Shown: positions 8,669 to 17,017 of the stretch, piece by piece
Layout of the letters: each line of letters starts with the position of its first letter
How positions within the stretch are numbered: position 1 is the first letter of the stretch
Assembly: GCA_002083635.1 (NCBI GenBank)
Contig: MSXP01000002.1
Coordinates: 62,001 to 126,000 of the forward strand
Length of the DNA: 64,000 nucleotides
Source of the DNA: Proteobacteria bacterium ST_bin12
Lineage (GTDB): Bacteria; Pseudomonadota; Gammaproteobacteria; Burkholderiales; Methylophilaceae
Direction: 5' to 3'
Made by a program: the position numbers and the translations under genes
The notes under the pieces: generated by a model
Told to the model about the DNA's origin: nothing
Database searches by the model: none
Seen by the model: only the letters and a program-made list of their open reading frames with translations

Positions 8669-10384
8669 CTACTCACCATATATAGTTCTACCATCTCCAA
8701 GTTTGTGTGCTTCACAATTTTTACCAGCAACGATACAATTTTTAACAATTCCAGTAATGATTGCTTCATCCCAGCCATTAACCCAATCAGCATGAATTGA
8801 GAAGCCGCTGTTATAGCCATTAACAGCATAGTTATCACTTGATAAACGCCAATTTTTAGTACCTTCACTACTAGTAACTTTATAACCTATATTCAATGTT
8901 ATCTCAGGAATTGCAATCGGATGCGTTGCCGGGCAAGCGTGGTCTGGGTAGGCCATGTGGCTTTTATGATCGGGGCTGTCTAAATTTTTTCCATCCCAGC
9001 ATTGCGGAAATCCGATATGCAGATAAACTATAGAGCCTATTGAGCAAGCTGGAATTGATTCTGTTCTAGCCACCTCTACACCATTCGGATCATTACAGGT
9101 ATATATGAAATGGTTGCGCCACGGACTTTCTCGCTGAGAAACTGTAGACCTCATATTGCCTGCAATTATTCTTAAGTTTTTGGGAGGCACAGTAATTTGC
9201 GATCTATTAAGATGATAGCCAGATTTGTAATACCAAAGTGAATGGACAGTCTTTAATGCGGTTTTTGTGGAAGTGTCAATCATACTGGGTATCCAATAGG
9301 CAGACCTATTTGCTATTCCTCCATGACAAGTGCTATTGCCTGTTGATGAAAGCGTGTTTAAATTACTTTTATAGTTTAATGATGTATTGCCAAAGAAAGT
9401 GTGGTGATGTGCTGCGCCTGGTTGATTGGGATATACAATCGGATCATCGTTTCCCATGTGGCTTATCCCGCACGGTATTCTGAATGCTCCAGTTCCGTCC
9501 GCATCTTTAGGAAAATCAGAAGGAGATTGATTTTCATTAATTCTTAGATTATTCCAGCCTAATGCAGGAGTTACATTTTTACTAATATCAACAGCAGGCA
9601 TTAGACCAACTTGAATAAGATTGGGTGCAGCGTTTGATACAGCTGGTAAGGGTGCTGGCGTATTCACCGCCACTTGTACGGGTGGTACTATAACTGGTGC
9701 AGGTGCTGCTATAGCAGGTGCTGGCGCGGCAACTGGCGAAGAGGGCACGACAGCGGCAGGCTGAGTTAAAAAACTAGAACCAGAATTTCGGTTGGCTCTA
9801 GGAATGCCAAACACAGTTATATTGCTACTACCAGAATTAAAAGTCGTTGGAATACCTAAAGGTGATGTTTGACCTGCTGCAGGAGTAGTAGTTGTAGCTG
9901 GACGACTTACAGTCGGAATGCTAGCAGTTGGAACGCTGGAAGTAGATGTAGGTTTGACAGCGCTAACTGGACTAGAAATTGGGCTTGAAACTACAGAACC
10001 AGCGTTTACAGGCGTGTTAGCAGAATTAGTTACAAAACTACTTGTGCTTGCAGCGCGTGCAACAGGAATGCCGAAAAAGTTTGTGCTTGTAGTGCTTGCT
10101 TTGTTAACGGTAAAGCCAAAAAAAGTATTTAAATTTTTTGCTGAGGCAACAGATTTCTGAATTGGGCCTACTGTACATAAATCTTTTGTTTGCAGCGCGT
10201 TTACCAATTCGTTACGCGTCACTTTTGTGAAGTTGCTGGCTGGTGGACGGTCGGAATACTGTGTCACGCCACGGTTATCACGCCATTTATAAATCTCTGC
10301 GTTTGCAGGATAGCTAGCTGCTATCAGTGTTAATAATGGCAACGTAATTAAGATTGCCGGCTGACGAATAATTGAATTTAGCAT
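8669..10384 (-). CDS. Secreted DUF4124 and DUF1996 domain protein
   Basis: The 571-residue protein has a signal peptide (residues 1-29, ending ANA-E), a DUF4124 module directly after it ('EIYKWRDNRGVTQYSDRPP', residues 30-48), a long Ser/Thr/Pro/Ala-rich linker (about 86-270), and a C-terminal DUF1996 domain (about 298-550, with 'GISHMGNDDPIVYPN' and 'AAHHHTFFGNT'). The linker has recurring FGIP-like tetrads at about residues 89, 103, 175 and 191. DUF1996 is better known from fungal and actinobacterial secreted proteins; its function is not established. Pairing with DUF4124 suggests a cell-envelope or extracellular protein. It is convergent with the nuo operon and transcribed from 10385 leftward. 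Confidence 0.8.
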   Translation of the reverse strand: MLNSIIRQPAILITLPLLTLIAASYPANAEIYKWRDNRGVTQYSDRPPASNFTKVTRNELVNALQTKDLCTVGPIQKSVASAKNLNTFFGFTVNKASTTSTNFFGIPVARAASTSSFVTNSANTPVNAGSVVSSPISSPVSAVKPTSTSSVPTASIPTVSRPATTTTPAAGQTSPLGIPTTFNSGSSNITVFGIPRANRNSGSSFLTQPAAVVPSSPVAAPAPAIAAPAPVIVPPVQVAVNTPAPLPAVSNAAPNLIQVGLMPAVDISKNVTPALGWNNLRINENQSPSDFPKDADGTGAFRIPCGISHMGNDDPIVYPNQPGAAHHHTFFGNTSLNYKSNLNTLSSTGNSTCHGGIANRSAYWIPSMIDTSTKTALKTVHSLWYYKSGYHLNRSQITVPPKNLRIIAGNMRSTVSQRESPWRNHFIYTCNDPNGVEVARTESIPACSIGSIVYLHIGFPQCWDGKNLDSPDHKSHMAYPDHACPATHPIAIPEITLNIGYKVTSSEGTKNWRLSSDNYAVNGYNSGFSIHADWVNGWDEAIITGIVKNCIVAGKNCEAHKLGDGRTIYGE

Positions 10385-10591
10385 AATGAGCCCTACTATT
10401 AGTCTATCTGAGCTTACATATTAGTTAAGAATAAGTCGCTAAGTCAATGAATTAAAAATAAATAGTCTATAACATATCTTTTAAATAACTTTTAAGCATA
10501 ACGAAAAAATTAAACTTTAATGCACAAAACTTAGCAATAATATTGCGCTGATAATGTTAAGTAAATATTACTACAATGTAATAAAATCTAA

Positions 10592-10621
10592 CCTTAAGAT
10601 TAATTCTAGATTATTTTAAGG
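10592..10621 (+). promoter_or_regulatory. Inverted repeat covering the ribosome binding site of the ypfJ-like gene
   Basis: CCTTAA (10592-10597) and TTAAGG (10616-10621) form a perfect 6-bp inverted repeat with an 18-base loop. The right arm overlaps the AAGGA Shine-Dalgarno sequence that precedes the ATG at 10632. If folded in the mRNA it could mask the ribosome binding site. The stem is short and AT-rich, so this is only a candidate. Confidence 0.35.
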
Positions 10622-10631
10622 AAGCATCAAT

Positions 10632-11480
10632 ATGCGCCTAGATGATGAACGTGAAAGCAGTAATGTAGAAGATAGGCGTGGTGGTAGTTTGCCAGTAGGT
10701 GGTAAAGGTATTGGCATCGGCACAATCGCCTTGGCTTTAGTCGCCATGTATTTCGGGGTAGACCCTTCAGTGGTGCTTAACATAGGTCAAGGCTTAAATC
10801 AGCAGGCGCCAGTTGAAGCGCAGGCGATCCCCAAAGATGATCCGATGGCGATTTTTGTGGCTAAAGTATTGGGCAGCACAGAAGATACTTGGGGCAAACT
10901 ATTTGCAGATGCAGGCCAACAATATCCTGCGCCCAAATTAGTACTGTTTAGCGGGCAAACACCAACTGCTTGCGGAACCGGGCAATCGGCAATGGGGCCT
11001 TTTTATTGCCCAGGCGATAGTAAGGTGTATATCGATTTGCAGTTTTATGAAGATTTGAAATCCCGTTTTAATGCGCCAGGTGATTTCGCGCAGGCTTATG
11101 TCATTGCGCACGAAGTAGCGCATCATATTCAAAACGTGGTAGGCACATCAGGCAAGGTGCAGCAAGCGCGCCAAAATGCGCGTAGCGAGGTGGAGGCCAA
11201 TCAATTATCGGTACGTTTAGAGTTGCAGGCTGATTGTTATGCAGGTGTGTGGGCACATCACGCGGATGGCGCAAACCGAATACTAGAAGCAGGAGACGTA
11301 GAAGAAGCGATGACAGCCGCCGCCGCCATTGGTGATGATGCACTGCAAAAGCAAGCACAAGGCTACGCAGTGCCTGATAGTTTTACGCATGGCACATCTG
11401 AGCAACGTGTGCGCTGGTTTAATCAGGGTTTAAAAGTGGGCGATGTAAATAAATGCGATACGTTTAGCGCTGCTATTTAA
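10632..11480 (+). CDS. YpfJ-like neutral zinc metallopeptidase
   Basis: The 282-residue protein belongs to the YpfJ/neutral zinc metallopeptidase family. It starts with the conserved 'MRLDDERESSNVEDRRGG' segment, has one membrane anchor (residues 24-50) and a peptidase domain with the zinc motif HEVAH (H160, E161, H164). The GGTTT-like bend and 'QADCYAGVW' segment (around residues 195-204) supply the third ligand region. An AAGGA ribosome binding site lies nine bases upstream. The next gene starts at the base after the stop codon. Substrate is unknown. Confidence 0.9.
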   Translation: MRLDDERESSNVEDRRGGSLPVGGKGIGIGTIALALVAMYFGVDPSVVLNIGQGLNQQAPVEAQAIPKDDPMAIFVAKVLGSTEDTWGKLFADAGQQYPAPKLVLFSGQTPTACGTGQSAMGPFYCPGDSKVYIDLQFYEDLKSRFNAPGDFAQAYVIAHEVAHHIQNVVGTSGKVQQARQNARSEVEANQLSVRLELQADCYAGVWAHHADGANRILEAGDVEEAMTAAAAIGDDALQKQAQGYAVPDSFTHGTSEQRVRWFNQGLKVGDVNKCDTFSAAI

Positions 11481-12032
11481 ATGATGAAACTTGATTTAAT
11501 TGAACATTTGATTAGCTCTGAAACGATTGCCTCAGGCGGCATGTTAACCGTTAAGCGCGACCAAGTACGTTTGCCAAATGGGCACAGCAGTCAGCGTGAA
11601 TATGTTACGCATCCAGGTGCAGTCGTGGTTGTGCCGCTGTTAGCAAATGGAAATGTCATTTTAGAGCGTCAGTTCCGCTATCCACTGCATCAAGTTTTTA
11701 TCGAATTACCAGCAGGAAAAATAGATGTTGGCGAAGAAATCTTAATTACAGGCCAACGTGAATTGCTGGAAGAAACAGGTTTTAGCGCCGCAGAGTGGGT
11801 TAAGTTAGGCCATCAACATCCTTGTATTGGCTATTCTAATGAAATCATTCATATGTATTTAGCGCGTGGATTAAGCGCAGGCGATCACCAGCGCGATGTG
11901 GATGAATCGCTGGAAGTATTTGATTTGCCGTTTGAGGATTGTATGAACATGATTCAACGTGGTGAAATCACCGATGGCAAAACAATCGTCGCCTTATTTT
12001 TTGCAGAAAAATATCTGACCCAGCATGCTTAG
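11481..12032 (+). CDS. Nudix hydrolase, probable ADP-ribose pyrophosphatase
   Basis: The 183-residue protein contains a complete Nudix box GX5EX7REUXEEXGU at residues 79-101 ('GKIDVGE' to 'RELLEETGF'). Overall it resembles the NudF/ADP-ribose pyrophosphatase group, which splits ADP-ribose to AMP and ribose 5-phosphate, including the 'YRYPL'-like segment 'FRYPLHQVFIELPAGK' just before the box. It begins immediately after the metallopeptidase stop (ATGATG; either codon may be used), so the two are probably co-translated. Substrate specificity cannot be fixed from sequence alone. Confidence 0.85.
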   Translation: MMKLDLIEHLISSETIASGGMLTVKRDQVRLPNGHSSQREYVTHPGAVVVVPLLANGNVILERQFRYPLHQVFIELPAGKIDVGEEILITGQRELLEETGFSAAEWVKLGHQHPCIGYSNEIIHMYLARGLSAGDHQRDVDESLEVFDLPFEDCMNMIQRGEITDGKTIVALFFAEKYLTQHA

Positions 12033-12053
12033 TTTAGATAGTTAACGCGTTAA

Positions 12054-12893
12054 ATGGCTCAAATATTAATCGTCGGTTGCGGAGATTTAGGCACAGCAAT
12101 CGCAACTTTATTGCATGAATCTCAACACGAAGTGATTGGTTTGCGAATCAGCGCACAACAATTGCCACTTGGCATGCAAACGATTCAGGCGGATGTGACC
12201 AAACTTAACACCTTAAATGACCTGAAAAAATCAAATCCTAATATCATTATCTATTGCGTAGCAGCAACCGCGCAAACAGATGAAAATTATCACGCGCATT
12301 ATGTGCAAGGTTTGAAAAACATTCTAGCGACGCAAATTGAAAACCCTAATCTGCACCACGTATTTTTTGTGTCTAGCACGCGTGTTTATGGCCAACAAAC
12401 GCAAGATATGTTGAATGAAAATATTCCTGCCATACCAACCGATTTTGGCGGAAAGCGATTATTAGAAGCAGAAAATGTATTAAGTCAATTAGGCTGCAAA
12501 ACAACGGTTCTGCGCCTTTCAGGCATTTATGGTCCAGGCCGATTATATTTAGTGAACACCGCAAAAGATATTAATCGCTGGCCCGTGAGCAATAGCTGGA
12601 GCAATCGTATTCACCGTGACGATGCCGCAGCTTTTATTGCATTTTTGGTACAAAAAATATCACACAAACAAGCAATTGAAAGTTGTTATATCGTCACCGA
12701 TGATATGCCGACTTTGCAATATTCTGTGCTCAACTGGCTTGCAACACAGCAAGGCGTTGATGTCAGCGAAATTCAAACGCCCGCAACGCAGGGTGGCAAG
12801 CGCCTAAGCAATCAACGTTTGCGCGCAACGGGTTTTCAGTTACAGTATCCAGATTATCAAGCTGGTTACAGCAAAATATTAAAAGCGATTTAA
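12054..12893 (+). CDS. NAD(P)-binding SDR-type epimerase (YeeZ-like)
   Basis: The 279-residue protein has an N-terminal Rossmann motif 'GCGDLGTAIA' (residues 8-17), a 'VSSTRVYG' segment with the serine, and a truncated YxxxK-like helix, which places it in the extended short-chain dehydrogenase/epimerase group related to YeeZ. The substrate is unknown. It lies 21 bases after the Nudix gene and five bases before the transglycosylase gene, so the four genes from 10632 to 14110 look like one transcription unit. Confidence 0.8.
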   Translation: MAQILIVGCGDLGTAIATLLHESQHEVIGLRISAQQLPLGMQTIQADVTKLNTLNDLKKSNPNIIIYCVAATAQTDENYHAHYVQGLKNILATQIENPNLHHVFFVSSTRVYGQQTQDMLNENIPAIPTDFGGKRLLEAENVLSQLGCKTTVLRLSGIYGPGRLYLVNTAKDINRWPVSNSWSNRIHRDDAAAFIAFLVQKISHKQAIESCYIVTDDMPTLQYSVLNWLATQQGVDVSEIQTPATQGGKRLSNQRLRATGFQLQYPDYQAGYSKILKAI

Positions 12894-12898
12894 AATTT

Positions 12899-14110
12899 AT
12901 GCTCAAAACCTTTTTTAAGCGATTTATTTTCGGCATACTTAACCCATTTTTTTACTTAATAATTGTTCCTGTCGCGGTTGCTGAGCAGAATGCGGATTTT
13001 GCAATTTGGCTGGAAGCGCTCAAATCAGATGCAAAAGCAGCGCAGATTTCAGAGCAGACCATTGATGAAACATTTAAAAATGCGCAATATTTGCCCAGCG
13101 TGATTGTGCTGGATCGCGGTCAGCCAGAATTTATTTCAACTTTTATTAGTTATGTAGAGAAGCGCGTAAACCCTAGCCGAATAGCCAAAGGCAGGGCTTT
13201 ATTGCAAGAGCACGAAGCGCTGTTGGCTCAAGTTGAAGCACAATACGGCGTGCCTAAACAAATATTGTTGGCGTTTTGGGGCTTAGAAACCAATTACGGC
13301 AGCAATAAAGGCAATTATGGTCTGCCATCAGCGCTGGCAACCCTGGCTTTTGAAGGACGTCGTTCCAATTTCTTTCGTGCGCAACTGTTTGATACGATGC
13401 GCATTGTCGATGCAGGCCACAACAAAGTTGCGGGTATGCGTGGCTCATGGGCGGGTGCGATGGGGCATATGCAATTTATGCCGTCAACATTGCTTAAGTA
13501 TGGCGTAGATGCAGATGAAGATAATCGGATTGATATTTGGACATCTTTGCCGGATGCGTTTGCTTCAGCCGCGAATTATTTGAGTGAGGCAGGCTGGCGT
13601 AAAGCTGAAGTTGCCGCGCTTGAAGTGCGTTTGCCAGACGGGTTTGATTATAGTTTGGCGCAACTCAATCGTCGCCAACATGCGCTACATTGGTCAAAAC
13701 TAGGCGTGCTTGATATTGCAGGCAATGCTTTGCCAGAGCTGGCAGAAGCGGCAATATTGCTACCACAAGGGCGTTTTGGCCCTGCTTTTATGGTGTTTCA
13801 TAATTTTGATGTCATTATGGATTGGAATCGGTCGGTTAACTATGCATTATCTGTTGTGCATTTATCTAATCAATTCATGACAGATAAACCCATTATTGCA
13901 GGCGAATTTGCCGAAAAACAAGCGTTAAGTTTTAACCAAATGTGGGCGCTGCAAGGCAAATTAAATGAATTGGGTTTTGATAGCGGCCAGCCAGATGGTT
14001 TTCCGGGTCTTAAAACACAAGCAGCAATTCGGCAATATCAAGCTGGCCAAAATATTCCCCAAGATGGATACGCCAGCCCTAGCTTGTATCAACGCCTGTT
14101 AAACCCCTAA
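12899..14110 (+). CDS. MltB-type lytic murein transglycosylase
   Basis: The 403-residue protein has a hydrophobic N-terminal export segment (residues 8-28), a family 103 lytic transglycosylase domain (about 30-335) with the catalytic Glu130 in 'FWGLETNYGSNKG', and the typical 'GSWAGAMGHMQFMPST' motif. A C-terminal peptidoglycan-binding domain of the PG_binding_1 type follows (about 340-400). It cleaves the MurNAc-GlcNAc bond to form 1,6-anhydro ends in the periplasm. No lipobox cysteine is evident, so it is probably not a lipoprotein. Its stop overlaps the convergent oxygenase stop by four bases. Confidence 0.92.
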   Translation: MLKTFFKRFIFGILNPFFYLIIVPVAVAEQNADFAIWLEALKSDAKAAQISEQTIDETFKNAQYLPSVIVLDRGQPEFISTFISYVEKRVNPSRIAKGRALLQEHEALLAQVEAQYGVPKQILLAFWGLETNYGSNKGNYGLPSALATLAFEGRRSNFFRAQLFDTMRIVDAGHNKVAGMRGSWAGAMGHMQFMPSTLLKYGVDADEDNRIDIWTSLPDAFASAANYLSEAGWRKAEVAALEVRLPDGFDYSLAQLNRRQHALHWSKLGVLDIAGNALPELAEAAILLPQGRFGPAFMVFHNFDVIMDWNRSVNYALSVVHLSNQFMTDKPIIAGEFAEKQALSFNQMWALQGKLNELGFDSGQPDGFPGLKTQAAIRQYQAGQNIPQDGYASPSLYQRLLNP

Positions 14111-14742
14111 GGCAATAGTTGGCCGCGTGTTCTAAACCAACCTGTTAAGCTTGCTCTTTCTCGCTTGGCAGGGCGAACTTCGTGCCAAAATTTGGCCGAT
14201 AAAAACAGCACCAATTTGCCAGCCGTTGGCAGAATATCTAAATACTCACTTTCATTTAAATACAAACGTAATTCGCCACCGTCGTTGGCTTGCCAATCAT
14301 TATTTAAATATAAAATACTGCTTAATTGGCGTGCTTTCGCATCGCTGCCATGACTAAATTGGTCTAGATGTTTTTGATAAGCACCACCAATCGGATAAAT
14401 GGCAAAATGCGTTTCAAGCGCTTGTAAATTCATGAATAAATATTGGTTAAGTAATGTTCTTAACGCATGCATTTGCTCAAAATAAGCTTGAATCGCACTG
14501 TTTTCACTCTGCTCATCCAGCCACGTAATTTGGTCGCCACGAATGTTAGACTGTTGAGATTGATTCAGTAATCCAATCTTAGCTGCGCGCATTTCAAGAT
14601 TCGCATGGCGCTTGTGAGCCTCATCACGCAAACCTAATATTGTTTGCTCAGGCAAAAAGTTTTCACAAATAACGTAACCTTGCGCGCTCAAGCTGTTTAT
14701 TAAGGCCTCAAAATTTGTTTGCGGATTATTTTGTTTGTTCAC
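14107..14742 (-). CDS. 2OG-Fe(II) oxygenase (prolyl hydroxylase-like)
   Basis: The product is about 211 residues with the start taken as GTG at 14742. The iron and 2-oxoglutarate ligands are visible: the HxD pair in 'YQKHLDQFSHG' and the distal His and Arg in 'FWHEVRPAKRERASLTGW'. This places it with P4Hc/SM-20-type oxygenases, which hydroxylate proteins; the substrate is unknown. An ATG at 14775 is in frame, but a TATAAT box (minus strand, 14754-14749) lies between it and the GTG, so a transcript from that promoter would begin close to the GTG and be nearly leaderless. The gene diverges from tRNA-Val. Confidence 0.82.
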   Translation of the reverse strand: MNKQNNPQTNFEALINSLSAQGYVICENFLPEQTILGLRDEAHKRHANLEMRAAKIGLLNQSQQSNIRGDQITWLDEQSENSAIQAYFEQMHALRTLLNQYLFMNLQALETHFAIYPIGGAYQKHLDQFSHGSDAKARQLSSILYLNNDWQANDGGELRLYLNESEYLDILPTAGKLVLFLSAKFWHEVRPAKRERASLTGWFRTRGQLLP

Positions 14743-14748
14743 CCAGCA

Positions 14749-14775
14749 ATTATAACAGTGCGCGTTTGCGCGCAA
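14749..14775 (-). promoter_or_regulatory. Predicted promoter of the 2OG-Fe(II) oxygenase gene
   Basis: On the minus strand a perfect TATAAT (-10, plus-strand 14749-14754) is preceded by TTGCGC about 15 bases, or TTTGCG 16 bases, upstream. The -35 region is half of a TTTGCGCGCAAA palindrome that also supplies the -35 of the tRNA-Val promoter on the other strand. The expected transcription start falls at about 14742, on the proposed GTG start codon. Confidence 0.5.
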
Positions 14776-14794
14776 ACCCTTATTAAGCTAGAAT
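14766..14794 (+). promoter_or_regulatory. Predicted tRNA-Val promoter
   Basis: TTGCGC (14766-14771), a 17-base spacer and TAGAAT (14789-14794) form a sigma-70-like promoter. The start would be near 14801, about 20 bases upstream of the mature tRNA-Val. Confidence 0.65.
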
Positions 14795-14820
14795 TCGCAC
14801 TTCGCAAAATTGCATAAAAC

Positions 14821-14897
14821 AGGCGGTTAGCTCAGTTGGTTAGAGCGCTTGGTCGACATCCAAGAGGTCACCAGTTCGAATCTGGTACTGCCTACCA
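14821..14897 (+). tRNA. tRNA-Val (anticodon GAC)
   Basis: The 77-base cloverleaf is complete with encoded CCA. The acceptor stem AGGCGGT pairs with ACTGCCT, the anticodon stem is CTTGG/CCAAG with loop TCGACAT giving GAC, and the T arm contains GTTCGAATC. A promoter lies at 14766-14794 and hairpins follow at 14913-14932 and 14976-15010. Confidence 0.97.
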
Positions 14898-14912
14898 AAA
14901 GCGCAATACTCG

Positions 14913-14932
14913 GTTTTGTCTTTTGACAAAAC
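14913..14932 (+). other. Hairpin downstream of tRNA-Val
   Basis: GTTTTGTC and GACAAAAC form a perfect 8-bp stem with a TTTT loop shortly after the tRNA. No T-run follows. It could be a processing or stability hairpin in the 3' trailer. Confidence 0.5.
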
Positions 14933-14975
14933 TTAACGATAAAAAATGTTTAAGTTTTAAGTTTGTTGCATCTGT

Positions 14976-15010
14976 AAAAGCCGTTAAAATAAACGGCTTT
15001 TATTGTTTTA
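14976..15010 (+). terminator. Rho-independent terminator after tRNA-Val
   Basis: AAAAGCCGTT (14976-14985) pairs with AACGGCTTTT (14992-15001) across a six-base loop and is followed by TATTGTTTT. It lies 46 bases upstream of thrS and may also act as an attenuator for read-through into thrS. Confidence 0.8.
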
Positions 15011-15055
15011 AGTTTGATTCAAATATCAAGAATACTTAATTAAATTGGAATTGAT

Positions 15056-16963
15056 ATGCCAGTAATTCGCCTGCCAGATGGCTCACAACGTAGTTTTGAA
15101 TCGCCAGTGACTGTGGCGCAAGTGGCTATGGATATTGGCGCTGGGCTTGCAAAAGCCGCGTTGGCTGGCAAGGTCAATAATCAATTAGTTGATACGAGTT
15201 ATTTGATTGAAGCTGATAGCGATTTAGCGATTATTACTGATAAATCAGATGATGGTTTAGACGTTATTCGTCACTCCACTGCGCATTTACTGGCGTATGC
15301 GGTTAAAGAACTCTTCCCCGATTGCCAAGTGACGATTGGTCCGGTGATTGACAATGGCTTTTATTATGATTTTTCATACAAACGTCCGTTTACGCCAGAA
15401 GATTTGATTGCCATTGAAAAGAAAATGGGCGAGCTCGCTAAAAAAGATGAGCAAGTCACACGCAAAGTACTCCCGCGTGATGAAGCTGTGGCTTATTTCA
15501 AAAGCATCGATGAACATTACAAAGCTGAAATCATTGCTTCGATTCCTGCCAATGAAGATGTATCTTTATATACAGAAGGTAACTTTACCGATTTGTGCCG
15601 TGGCCCGCATGTGCCAAACACAGGCAAATTAAAAGCCTTCAAATTAATGAAGCTGGCAGGCGCTTATTGGCGTGGCGATAGTAACAACGAAATGCTTCAA
15701 CGCGTTTATGGCACAGCATGGCGCAATAAAGAAGAGTTGGAAGCTTATTTGTTTCAACTTGAAGAAGCCGAAAAACGCGACCACCGCAAATTAGGCAAGC
15801 AACTGGATTATTTTCACATGCAAGATGATGCACCAGGAATGGTGTTTTGGCATCCGCGTGGTTGGAGCATTTGGCAAGAGGTTGAACAGTACATGCGCCA
15901 AATGTTCAAAGATTACAATTATCAAGAAGTACGCACGCCGACCATTATGGATAAAACCTTGTGGGAAAAATCGGGCCACTGGCAAAACTATCGCGACAAT
16001 ATGTTTGTGACTAACTCGGAAAATCGTGAATACGCCGTGAAGCCGATGAATTGCCCAGGCCACGTGCAGATTTTTAATAGCAGTTTGCATAGTTACCGTG
16101 ATTTACCGCTACGCTTGGCCGAATTTGGCTCATGTCATCGTAACGAGCCCTCTGGGTCATTGCACGGTTTAATGCGCGTGCGCGGTTTTACCCAAGATGA
16201 TGCGCATATCTTTTGTACGGAAGAGCAAGTAGAAGCGGAAGTTGCTGACTTTATTAAAATGCTTTACAAAGCGTACGGTGATTTTGGCTTCAAAGATGTT
16301 CTGGTGAAGCTTTCTACTAGACCAGAAAAACGTATCGGTACTGACGAAGATTGGGATAGGGCAGAAACTTCACTCGCAAATGCGCTTAAGTTAAATAATT
16401 TAGACTTTGAATACCAGCCGGGTGAAGGCGCGTTCTATGGCCCAAAAATAGAGTTCACACTAAAAGATTCACTAGGTCGCTTATGGCAGTGCGGTACGAT
16501 TCAATTAGACCCTAATTTACCAGAGCGTTTGGGTGCGGAATATGTTGCGGAAGACAACTCACGCAAGCGTCCGATTATGTTGCATCGCGCTATTGTCGGT
16601 TCAATGGAGCGTTTTATTGGCATTTTAATTGAGAACTATGCAGGCGCAATGCCACTTTGGTTGGCGCCTGTTCAGGCAATGGTGTTGAATATCTCAGAAA
16701 ATCAATTTGATTATGTGATGCAAGTGGTTGAAATTCTGAAGAAAAATGGCATTAGATGCGATTTTGACTTGAGAAATGAGAAGATTACCTATAAAATACG
16801 CGAACATTCAATGCAGAAAATGCCTTACTTGCTTGTTGCAGGTGAGCGCGAAATGCAAGCAGGACATGTGGCCGTGCGTACCAGAAAGGGTGAAGACCTA
16901 GGTTCTATGCCGATTGCCGAGTTGATTGCTCGGTTAAAAGCTGAAGTGGAAACAAAGGTTTAA
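15056..16963 (+). CDS. thrS: Threonine--tRNA ligase
   Basis: ThrRS (635 residues, normal length) charges tRNA-Thr. Domain order is a TGS domain (1-60), an editing domain with HSTAH (around residues 74-78) and the 'CRGPHVPNTGK' element, the class II catalytic core with 'MNCPGHVQIF' (zinc-ligand Cys) and 'RVRGFTQDDAHIFC', and a C-terminal anticodon-binding domain. It opens the classic thrS-infC-rpmI-rplT-pheS-pheT-ihfA block. The infC ribosome binding site follows within 45 bases of the stop. Confidence 0.98.
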   Translation: MPVIRLPDGSQRSFESPVTVAQVAMDIGAGLAKAALAGKVNNQLVDTSYLIEADSDLAIITDKSDDGLDVIRHSTAHLLAYAVKELFPDCQVTIGPVIDNGFYYDFSYKRPFTPEDLIAIEKKMGELAKKDEQVTRKVLPRDEAVAYFKSIDEHYKAEIIASIPANEDVSLYTEGNFTDLCRGPHVPNTGKLKAFKLMKLAGAYWRGDSNNEMLQRVYGTAWRNKEELEAYLFQLEEAEKRDHRKLGKQLDYFHMQDDAPGMVFWHPRGWSIWQEVEQYMRQMFKDYNYQEVRTPTIMDKTLWEKSGHWQNYRDNMFVTNSENREYAVKPMNCPGHVQIFNSSLHSYRDLPLRLAEFGSCHRNEPSGSLHGLMRVRGFTQDDAHIFCTEEQVEAEVADFIKMLYKAYGDFGFKDVLVKLSTRPEKRIGTDEDWDRAETSLANALKLNNLDFEYQPGEGAFYGPKIEFTLKDSLGRLWQCGTIQLDPNLPERLGAEYVAEDNSRKRPIMLHRAIVGSMERFIGILIENYAGAMPLWLAPVQAMVLNISENQFDYVMQVVEILKKNGIRCDFDLRNEKITYKIREHSMQKMPYLLVAGEREMQAGHVAVRTRKGEDLGSMPIAELIARLKAEVETKV

Positions 16964-17003
16964 GCTGAATTTTCAAGGTAGCGCGGTCTAATTTTTTTTG
17001 ATT

Positions 17004-17017
17004 AGGAGCCAGCAATA
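17004..17017 (+). promoter_or_regulatory. infC ribosome binding site with AUA start codon
   Basis: GGAG at 17004-17007 is spaced seven bases from ATA at 17015-17017. The reading frame from this ATA encodes the conserved IF-3 N-terminus (AQDKDTRINGDITAPEVR). No ATG, GTG or TTG at the expected position fits. Rare AUU/AUA-type starts on infC are known to make the gene subject to IF-3's own discrimination against non-canonical start codons. Confidence 0.85.

Noticed and set aside
14836..15039. Plus-strand frame of 67 codons starting inside tRNA-Val
   Set aside because: It begins within the tRNA and runs through two hairpins and a terminator; no ribosome binding site.
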